Notes under the pieces: model-generated
Seen by the model: only the letters and a program-made list of their open reading frames with translations
Database searches by the model: none
Told to the model about the DNA's origin: nothing
NCBI GenBank assembly: GCA_937877625.1
Contig: CALFJG010000076.1
Location: 1 to 27,840, forward strand
Length of the DNA: 27,840 nucleotides
Direction: 5' to 3'
From: an uncultured Prevotellaceae bacterium
Lineage (GTDB): Bacteria > Bacteroidota > Bacteroidia > Bacteroidales > Bacteroidaceae
Translations under genes and position numbers: made by a program
Part shown: in pieces, positions 22,754 to 27,840 of the stretch
How the letters are laid out: each line of letters begins with the position of its first letter
Numbering within the stretch: the first letter of the stretch is position 1

Positions 22754-23860
22754 ATGAAAACCATGTGGATGATACTTTTCCTCGTACTTCCTTTCTTAGG
22801 TATGGTCTATGTGGGGTGGCATTTGTGGCTTTTGCTTCCGCTCGGCGGTTGGTGGAAAGCAGCGATAATTTTATTAGGCGTGGCCTGTTGCTTGTCGCTC
22901 TTCTTAGATATTTCCGGACGGTTAAATGCGATGCCTCTCTCGCTGGCAAAGGTGTTGTATAATATCGGTACATCGTCTATCATTGTACTACTCTATGCCG
23001 TGATGCTTTTCCTTGTGGTTGACGTGGCAAGCCTCGTACGTCTGGTTCCGCGCGAGTGGGTGGTAAATAGTCTTGGAGGTACTTTGTCTTGTTTGGGGCT
23101 GTTGCTCGCGGTATTTGCCTATGGCTTTTTCAACTACAAGCACAAGGTGCGTGTACCTATTGATATTACCACGGAGAAAACACTCCCCCGCGACTATCGT
23201 ATAGTGATGCTTACCGACTTACACCTCGGTTACCACAACACTCGTGCAGAACTGGCGCGTTGGATAGATATCGTAAATGACGAAAACCCTGACGTTGTGC
23301 TTATCGCCGGCGATATTATAGACATTAGCGTACGTCCGTTGATAGAAGAGGGGAGTGCAGCAGAATTTCACAGGCTGAAAGCACCCGTCTATGCTTGCCT
23401 GGGCAACCACGAGTACTACAGCGGTACGCCCGAGGCTCAGCAGTTTTATAAAGATGCGCGAATACACCTCCTTAGTGATGCTGCCACAGAGATAGATAAC
23501 ACGATTACCGTAATAGGGCGCGACGACCGCACGAACCGACGCCGTAAGTCTGTCGAAGCCTTGATGGCTGCGGCGGATAAAGAAAAATTCTCTATACTGC
23601 TTGACCACCAGCCCTACGACCTTGAAAGGAGTGAAAAAGCGGGAATAGACTTTCAACTAAGTGGGCATACCCACCGTGGCCAGGTGTGGCCTATCTCATG
23701 GGTGACGGATGCGATGTATGAGTGTTCGTGGGGAGAGTATTTCCATGGAAACACGCAGTATTATGTATCAAGCGGCATCGGCATCTGGGGCGGACGTTTC
23801 CGTATAGGCACACAATCGGAATACGTCGTTGCAACGCTGAGAAGCCGCAAAAAGCGATAA
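22754..23860 (+). CDS. Membrane-anchored metallophosphoesterase (YkuE/YaeI-like)
   Basis: A 368-residue protein with four hydrophobic segments (about 5-30, 36-52, 72-95, 108-126) and a calcineurin-like phosphoesterase domain. Metal ligands are all visible: D155-L-H157 (TDLHLG), GD at 186-187 (AGDIID), GNHE (217-220), H285 (DHQP) and GHTHRGQ (304-310). Relatives such as YaeI/LpxG cleave UDP-diacylglucosamine or other lipid-linked phosphates, while others are unassigned. The substrate here is unknown. The gene begins 55 nt after lysA and may be read through from it, but functional linkage is doubtful. Confidence 0.9.
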   Translation: MKTMWMILFLVLPFLGMVYVGWHLWLLLPLGGWWKAAIILLGVACCLSLFLDISGRLNAMPLSLAKVLYNIGTSSIIVLLYAVMLFLVVDVASLVRLVPREWVVNSLGGTLSCLGLLLAVFAYGFFNYKHKVRVPIDITTEKTLPRDYRIVMLTDLHLGYHNTRAELARWIDIVNDENPDVVLIAGDIIDISVRPLIEEGSAAEFHRLKAPVYACLGNHEYYSGTPEAQQFYKDARIHLLSDAATEIDNTITVIGRDDRTNRRRKSVEALMAAADKEKFSILLDHQPYDLERSEKAGIDFQLSGHTHRGQVWPISWVTDAMYECSWGEYFHGNTQYYVSSGIGIWGGRFRIGTQSEYVVATLRSRKKR

Positions 23861-23863
23861 AGA

Positions 23864-23904
23864 AAAAACGGGAAGTCAAACATAGGTTTCAACTTCTCGT
23901 TTTT
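23864..23904. terminator. Bidirectional terminator
   Basis: AAAAACGGGAAGT (23864-23876) pairs with ACTTCTCGTTTTT (23892-23904), 13 bp with one G-T pair and T-runs on both strands. It lies between the metallophosphoesterase (+) and the tRNA-Arg pair (-) and can end both. Confidence 0.85.
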
Positions 23905-23917
23905 GTTTCATTTCGTG

Positions 23918-23991
23918 TGACTCGTATAGGATTCAAACCTATAACCTTCTGATCCGTAGTCAGATGCTCTATTCAGTTGAGCTAACGAGCC
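23918..23991 (-). tRNA. tRNA-Arg(ACG), copy 1
   Basis: The minus strand folds as a 74-nt cloverleaf. Acceptor GGCTCGT/ACGAGTC with discriminator A, D-stem GCTC/GAGC, anticodon stem TCTGA/TCAGA with loop CTACGGA (anticodon ACG, expected to become ICG and read CGU, CGC, CGA), and T-arm ATAGG-TTTGAAT-CCTAT. CCA is not encoded. Identical to the next copy. Confidence 0.97.
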
Positions 23992-24022
23992 GTAATGTTT
24001 TTGATATCGCCGCTTGCCAGTG

Positions 24023-24096
24023 TGACTCGTATAGGATTCAAACCTATAACCTTCTGATCCGTAGTCAGATGCTCTATTCAGTTGAGCTAACGAGCC
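24023..24096 (-). tRNA. tRNA-Arg(ACG), copy 2
   Basis: Identical in sequence to 23918-23991, separated from it by 31 nt and nearer the promoter. The pair is probably one transcript from the box at 24121-24151. Confidence 0.97.
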
Positions 24097-24120
24097 GTGT
24101 TGTTACTTAGATATCGCGTG

Positions 24121-24151
24121 CAAAAGTAGGCAAAAGCGTGAAACTAACAAG
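24121..24151 (-). promoter_or_regulatory. Promoter of the tRNA-Arg pair
   Basis: The minus strand has CTTG (24148-24151), 19 nt, then TACTTTTG (24121-24128), a good fit to the Bacteroidota TTTG-(19-21)-TAnnTTTG promoter, about 25 nt before the first tRNA. Confidence 0.75.
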
Positions 24152-24201
24152 GAAAAAGCACTGAAAAGTTTGGATTGATATGATTTGTATGCGCTTTTTT
24201 G

Positions 24202-24774
24202 CTATTGGAGGTAGGCTTTATGTCTTATTATATCGGTCAAGACATCTTTGGGGAGGTAGCTGGAAATGTCTGTTCCTGCGCGCAGGCCTTCGCGTATTGC
24301 TGTGCTGCTATAGGGAAAGAGCGGGGCGGGCATTAATGTGACGTTTTGGGGCAGTTCGTTTGTGTTGATTTCATAGCCTTGTCGCGGATAGACAAGTAGT
24401 TGTGTATGTTGTAAAATCCATTCGTGACGTGCCCAGCGATGAAAGAGAAGCCAATTGTCGGCACCGATTGTAAGGGCGAATTGCTCCTCAGGGAAAGTTT
24501 CTCTAAGTGCCATTAGGGTTTGCCAGGTGAAAGAGGGACGGGGGAGGTGGTACTCAAAGTCGCTCGCTGTGATGCCTTCTATATCACGGCAGGCGATGCT
24601 CGCCCAGCGCAGGCGCAGGTACTCGTCGGCTAATTCGGGCGATGTCTTAAGAGGATTTTGCGGCGACACCATCAGCCATACGCTTTCGGCATAGCCGTTG
24701 GCCACAATCCAACGCGCTAAACCGATGTGTCCGTTGTGTATGGGGTTGAAAGAGCCGCCGAGGAGAGCCGTCAT
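24202..24774 (-). CDS. nadD: Nicotinate-nucleotide adenylyltransferase
   Basis: A 190-residue enzyme that adenylates nicotinate mononucleotide to deamido-NAD. The N-terminal GGSFNPIHNGHIGLA (6-20) contains the nucleotidyltransferase H-x-G-H motif; SPQNPLKT (37-44) is the substrate loop; IGADNW (103-108) and PYSSTAIREGL (154-164) are the remaining conserved motifs. I chose the ATG at 24774 because MTALLGGSFNP is canonical. The frame stays open upstream to 24930 through repeat R1 material. Downstream of yicC and gmk, an arrangement usual in Bacteroidales. Confidence 0.95.
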   Translation of the reverse strand: MTALLGGSFNPIHNGHIGLARWIVANGYAESVWLMVSPQNPLKTSPELADEYLRLRWASIACRDIEGITASDFEYHLPRPSFTWQTLMALRETFPEEQFALTIGADNWLLFHRWARHEWILQHTQLLVYPRQGYEINTNELPQNVTLMPAPLFPYSSTAIREGLRAGTDISSYLPKDVLTDIIRHKAYLQ

Positions 24775-24918
24775 TCTTTTTGGGGAGTTTGTTGGTAATT
24801 CTCTATGAATGATCTTTGTGTACTCTTGTGTCTTTCTGGCATTTTTCCTCTGAATACTTGAACAAATATCCGCTACGCTTTGGCGGGAGAGGCGTAAAAA
24901 CTGCTCGAAAAAAAGCTG

Positions 24919-24957
24919 AGCGCAATTCAAGACTAATCTATAGAACCCACGTTGAGG
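24919..24957. repeat. Repeat family R1, diverged right end (D)
   Basis: AGCGCAATTC and TAGAACCCACGTTGAGGAA align with the right end of copy B (AGCGCAGAAATC ... TAGAACCCACCTTGAGGAA) with a shorter spacer between. Weaker similarity extends left to about 24870 (CCGCTACGCT, then CTGCTCGAAAA). The final codons and stop of gmk lie inside it. Confidence 0.5.
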
Positions 24958-25508
24958 AATGCCTTACAGGCTTGTAATGTTTCGTCTTTCGCGATAGTTA
25001 GGTTGTCGTTTACAATGCATTTATCAAAGCGCGTGGCGAAAGATAGTTCGTAGGCTGCTCGCTCTACACGTGTTTCAATCACTTCGGGGCTGTCGGTGGC
25101 ACGTTGTTCCAGGCGCTTACGGAGCTCTTCAATGGATGGCGGCTGAATGAAAATTGTTAAAGCACGGCTGCCGTAGATTTTTTTCACGTTCTCGGCACCT
25201 ATCACATCGAGGTCAAGCACTACATCTTGTCCAGCCTCTAATAAACGATCGGTCTCGCTGCGTAATGTGCCGTAGTAGCGGCCCGGATATACCTCGCACC
25301 ACTCTATAAAATCGCCCGACGCAATGTGCTGTTGCATCTCACGGGTAGAGAGGAAATGATATTCCACACCATTCCTCTCCGTGCCGCGTGGCGGGCGGTT
25401 GGTGGCAGAGATAGAGAATGTGAGACTGGGCAACTTCTGCATCACATAGGCAATCAGCGTGCTTTTTCCACTTCCGCTGGGTGCACAAAAAACGATGAGT
25501 TTCGACAT
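24933..25508 (-). CDS. gmk: Guanylate kinase
   Basis: A 191-residue kinase that converts GMP to GDP. The P-loop is PSGSGKST (10-17), followed by SATNRPPRGTERNGVEYHFLS (35-55), the GMP-binding region, and DLDVIGAENVKKIY. The ATG at 25508 begins the canonical MSKLIVFCAPSG; an ATG at 25574 would add 22 residues and overlap yicC. The last codons (VGSID and stop) match the terminal repeat of R1, so the C-terminal end may be repeat-derived. It lies 55 nt after yicC and is probably in one operon with it. Confidence 0.96.
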   Translation of the reverse strand: MSKLIVFCAPSGSGKSTLIAYVMQKLPSLTFSISATNRPPRGTERNGVEYHFLSTREMQQHIASGDFIEWCEVYPGRYYGTLRSETDRLLEAGQDVVLDLDVIGAENVKKIYGSRALTIFIQPPSIEELRKRLEQRATDSPEVIETRVERAAYELSFATRFDKCIVNDNLTIAKDETLQACKAFLNVGSID

Positions 25509-25563
25509 AGGTGTGAGGCTCGTTGGAAGGTTGTTAATGGTCTTATGTTCTATGCGTTGCGGT

Positions 25564-26439
25564 TTAGAGTACATTGAGTACTTGCTCTTTGATTTGCTCC
25601 AGCTCGTCTTTCATCTGCACAACGAGGTTTTGCATCTCTGCCTGGTTGCTTTTAGAGCCTGTGGTGTTGATTTCGCGTCCCATCTCTTGTGCGATAAATC
25701 CGAGTTTTTTGCCTTGTGCTACGCCCTCTTCCATCGTCTGGCGGAAATAGGCGAGGTGGTTGGTGAGGCGTTGGCGTTCTTCGCTGATGTCAAGTTTCTC
25801 GATGTAGTAAATAAGTTCTTGCTCTAAGCGGTTCTTGTCGTAGTCTATGCCGCGAAGTTCGCCGAGACGTTCCTCTAAGCGTGCACGTATCTTTTCGGTA
25901 CGCCCTTGCTCATAAGGCGTGAGGGCTTCCATCAGACGAGAGATGTTTGAGAGTTTTTCTTCAAATTTTCGTTTGAGAGCTTCTCCCTCTTGTACACGAA
26001 AGGCGATAAGTGCGTCGGCTGCTTCTTTGGTGACTTCGCACACGGCTTGCCACTCCTCGTCGGTGAGTTCATTCTCGCCTTTGGTGCTTACCACCTCGGG
26101 CAGATGGGCTATGATGCTCCAAGGATCTGCGGGGTGGGGCAGGGCGGTAAGTTGGCTGATGGTGTTAATTTGCGCGGCGTAGGCGGCTACAACATCGGCG
26201 TTGATCTTTGCGGCACTGCTGCCTTGCTCTTCTTCTACCCAAATGGCACCATCTACTTTCCCACGCACCAGGAGCGGTGCGAGCAAGCGGCGGATATCCA
26301 TCTCGCGCTCGTGGTAGAGCGAACTGATGCGTAGGGAGAGGTCAAGGTTCTTGCTGTTGAGCGCACGCAGTTCTACGTGTATCTTCTTACTGCCATATAT
26401 AGCGGAGGCTTTGCCAAAGCCTGTCATGGATAGAAGCAT
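25564..26439 (-). CDS. yicC: YicC family endoribonuclease
   Basis: A 291-residue YicC protein. The N-terminal domain begins MLLSMTGFGKASA, the family hallmark, followed by ELRALNSKNLDLSLRI; the C-terminal DUF1732 domain ends with GKKLGFIAQEMGREINTTGSKSNQAEMQNLVVQMKDELEQIKEQVLNVL. E. coli YicC is an endoribonuclease linked to small-RNA turnover and stationary-phase survival; E and Q/N in the C-terminal block are the conserved metal-site region. Long coiled-coil helices lie at about 135-205. Gene order yicC-gmk is conserved across many phyla. The start ATG is unambiguous. Confidence 0.95.
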   Translation of the reverse strand: MLLSMTGFGKASAIYGSKKIHVELRALNSKNLDLSLRISSLYHEREMDIRRLLAPLLVRGKVDGAIWVEEEQGSSAAKINADVVAAYAAQINTISQLTALPHPADPWSIIAHLPEVVSTKGENELTDEEWQAVCEVTKEAADALIAFRVQEGEALKRKFEEKLSNISRLMEALTPYEQGRTEKIRARLEERLGELRGIDYDKNRLEQELIYYIEKLDISEERQRLTNHLAYFRQTMEEGVAQGKKLGFIAQEMGREINTTGSKSNQAEMQNLVVQMKDELEQIKEQVLNVL

Positions 26440-26475
26440 ATTGTTGTGAGAAGTTAAGTTTTGTTCTTTTGTGGA

Positions 26476-26580
26476 GAATAGTGAAAAGAAAAAAGCGAAA
26501 AGTTGAGTTTCATTTTAGCTGAATGGGCAAGCAGGACGCAAAGCCAAACAGACGAGTGAAACTCAACTTTTCACTATTCC
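26476..26580. terminator. Long hairpin between rpoD and yicC
   Basis: GAAAAGTTGAGTTTCA (26497-26512) pairs perfectly with TGAAACTCAACTTTTC (26557-26572). The stem continues outside as GAATAGT (26476-26482) / ACTATTC (26573-26579), with a 14-nt bulge caused by a second GAAAAG in one arm. The loop is 44 nt. On the minus strand the second arm is T-rich, so it may end the rpoD transcript; it could also be a dispersed palindrome. Confidence 0.7.
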
Positions 26581-26586
26581 GTAAGT

Positions 26587-27447
26587 TTAACCTAAGTACT
26601 TTGTTAGGATTTCAATGTTTTCGGCCTCGCGCAGGCGTCTTAGTGCGCGTTCCTTTATCTGACGGACACGCTCGCGGGTGAGTCCCATCTGTCCGGCCAC
26701 TTCTTCGGCTGTCATCTCGTGGCGTCCTATGCCGAAGAGCATTTTCAGCACGGAACGCTCGCGCTCGGAGAGCGTGGCCAGGGCTGCTTGGAGATCATTG
26801 AGTAGCGACTCCTTGTCCATCTTGTTGTCGGTGGCGGGCGCATTCTCATCGGTCATAATATCTATGAGCGAGTTGCTCTCATCGTCTTGGAACGGGGCAT
26901 CCACGCTTACTTTCTTTCCGTTAGTGCCGAGTGCGTCTTGCACTTTCTGCACGTCGGTGCCGAGTATCTCGCTGAGTTCTTGTGGACTGGGACGACGCTC
27001 GTGTTCTTGCTCAAAGTTTACGATGGCTTTGGTGAGTTTGCTCTGGAAACCTACTTGGTTCAGCGGCATACGCACGATACGGCTCTGCTCGCTGATGGCT
27101 TGTAGTATGCTCTGGCGAATCCACCATACGGCATAACTGATAAACTTGAAGCCGCGCGTCTCATCGAACTTCTGTGCGGCTTTTATCAGCCCGAGGTTGC
27201 CCTCGTCAATAAGGTCGTTGAGGGCCAGACCTTGGTTCTGGTATTGTTTTGCCACACTGACCACGAAGCGCAGGTTAGCTTTCACAAGGCGTTCCAAGGC
27301 TTCACGGTCGCCGTGGTGGATGCGTTGCGCCAATTCCACCTCATCATCGGTGGAGATGAGTTCTTCGCGCCCGATTTCTACGAGATACTTGTCAAGAGCC
27401 GCACTCTGGCGGTTCGTGATGCTTTTGTTGATTTTCAGTTGCCGCAT
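26587..27447 (-). CDS. rpoD: Primary RNA polymerase sigma factor (RpoD/SigA type)
   Basis: A 286-residue housekeeping sigma factor of the short Bacteroidota form, which recognises TTTG/TAnnTTTG promoters such as those listed here. It lacks region 1.1. Region 1.2 spans about 15-45 (ALDKYLVEIGREELISTDDEVELAQRI); region 2 has NLRFVVSVAKQYQNQGLALNDLI and KFDETRGFKFISYAVWWIRQSI (93-114, -10 recognition and melting); region 3 follows; region 4.2 has the helix-turn-helix MTAEEVAGQMGLTRERVRQIKERALRRLR. I chose the ATG at 27447, MRQLKINKSITNRQSAALDKYL, the canonical start in this phylum; the open frame to 27498 runs through the promoter box. Confidence 0.97.
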   Translation of the reverse strand: MRQLKINKSITNRQSAALDKYLVEIGREELISTDDEVELAQRIHHGDREALERLVKANLRFVVSVAKQYQNQGLALNDLIDEGNLGLIKAAQKFDETRGFKFISYAVWWIRQSILQAISEQSRIVRMPLNQVGFQSKLTKAIVNFEQEHERRPSPQELSEILGTDVQKVQDALGTNGKKVSVDAPFQDDESNSLIDIMTDENAPATDNKMDKESLLNDLQAALATLSERERSVLKMLFGIGRHEMTAEEVAGQMGLTRERVRQIKERALRRLREAENIEILTKYLG

Positions 27448-27468
27448 AGTTATGCCAAAATTAGTGTG

Positions 27469-27476
27469 CAAAAGTA
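27469..27476 (-). promoter_or_regulatory. -7 box for rpoD
   Basis: The minus strand reads TACTTTTG, an exact TAnnTTTG match, 21 nt before the rpoD ATG. No good -33 TTTG is seen at the standard distance. Confidence 0.6.
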
Positions 27477-27840
27477 TAAAAAAAACGCGATGACGCACAT
27501 TTTATTGCGCTTTTTCGCGTGATTTAGTGTGAAATGTGTGCTTTTTGTACGCTAATATCCAACAAATTGACGTTTTGCTATCGTTAGGACTCCTACCTAC
27601 ATACCAGCTATGGGATATAATACACCCACACGAACGCTTCGTTGCATTACCGTTGTGTACAGATTCAATAATGCTAACTATTGCTGTCCGCTAAATGTTT
27701 TCCTAACTGCGAACTTTTTCGTTAAGCCAGAAGAGCAGAGCGAAGCTTGCTTCAGCTTTGCCTTGGCGAGAAAAAGTCTGTTGAAAACGGAGGTTATTTT
27801 GAACCAGTCCGCGGACAGACAACGGCTTGCACTGGGGAGT
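27477..27840. other. Non-coding stretch at the right edge
   Basis: No open frame of credible length is present. The stretch holds repeat R2 copy 2 (27711-27790), flanked by an imperfect inverted pair, TTGCTGTCCGC at 27681-27691 and GCGGACAGACAA at 27811-27822, and a palindrome GTCCGCGGAC (27807-27816). The part from 27540 to 27680 shows nothing I can name. Confidence 0.6.
27711..27790. repeat. Structured repeat R2, copy 2
   Basis: Aligns with 11752-11836. The outer arms ACTTTTTC and GAAAAAGT pair; in copy 1 the same positions are ACTTTTGC and GCAAACGT, so one pair has changed on both sides. The inner hairpin is GCAGAGCGAAGC-TT-GCTTCAGCTTTGC with small mismatches. Confidence 0.65.

Noticed and set aside
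23918..24096. Direct repeat of about 80 bp that could suggest a CRISPR or tandem repeat
   Set aside because: Both units fold as complete tRNA-Arg(ACG) genes; there are only two and no spacers of CRISPR type.
23860..24100. tRNA-associated integration site
   Set aside because: No integrase, no partial tRNA duplicate and no foreign gene content are next to the tRNA pair.

Overview
The window looks like a chromosomal segment of a Bacteroidota bacterium, most likely order Bacteroidales (Prevotella/Porphyromonas-like). The grounds are a short 286-residue primary sigma factor without region 1.1, several upstream matches to the Bacteroidota -7 promoter box TAnnTTTG, a type IX secretion (T9SS)-type C-terminal domain, a BspA-type leucine-rich-repeat protein, a serine-type sulfatase and several lipoproteins. 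No rRNA gene is present, so the genus is not fixed. The left third is accessory and surface-oriented; the right two thirds are housekeeping.

Layout. Positions 1-4.7 kb, mostly minus strand: a possible cut-off gene start, a TIGR04076 protein, a secreted phytase-like esterase, a BspA-like LRR protein and a sulfatase, separated by dispersed repeats. Positions 4.8-9.2 kb, minus strand, form a five-gene run: VTC-type polyphosphate polymerase domain protein, DUF4956 membrane protein, DUF2490 outer-membrane protein, a small protein with a T9SS-like tail, and a secreted beta-helical carbohydrate-binding (Cthe_2159-like) protein. Positions 9.4-11.7 kb: a tight operon of two unrecognised lipoproteins and an esterase-D-family lipoprotein. 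Positions 11.8-16 kb: ribD (-) divergent from prmC (+), which converges on uvrB (-) across an elaborate terminator region. Positions 16.1-23.9 kb, plus strand: topA-aroK (4-nt overlap), hisIE-lysC, lysA, and a membrane-anchored metallophosphoesterase. Positions 23.9-27.4 kb, minus strand: two identical tRNA-Arg(ACG) genes, then the rpoD, yicC, gmk, nadD block.

The best candidate for an under-described system is the VTC/DUF4956/DUF2490/T9SS-tail/beta-helix run. It joins a cytoplasmic polyphosphate-polymerase-like enzyme, an inner-membrane partner, an outer-membrane barrel and two secreted proteins, which suggests an envelope-spanning pathway that makes or displays a surface polymer or adhesin. 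The second major observation is the density of structured intergenic repeats. One MITE-like family (here R1) has full copies at 2847-3032 and 19019-19215, a fold-back short copy at 703-761 and a diverged end at about 24919-24957; copies supply the last codons of aroK and probably of gmk. A second structured repeat (R2) occurs at 11752-11836 and 27711-27790. There are also a triple-hairpin terminator array, a 42-bp tandem duplication, a long hairpin between rpoD and yicC, and two further REP-like palindromic clusters.

All calls come from reading the sequence; no database or folding program was run.
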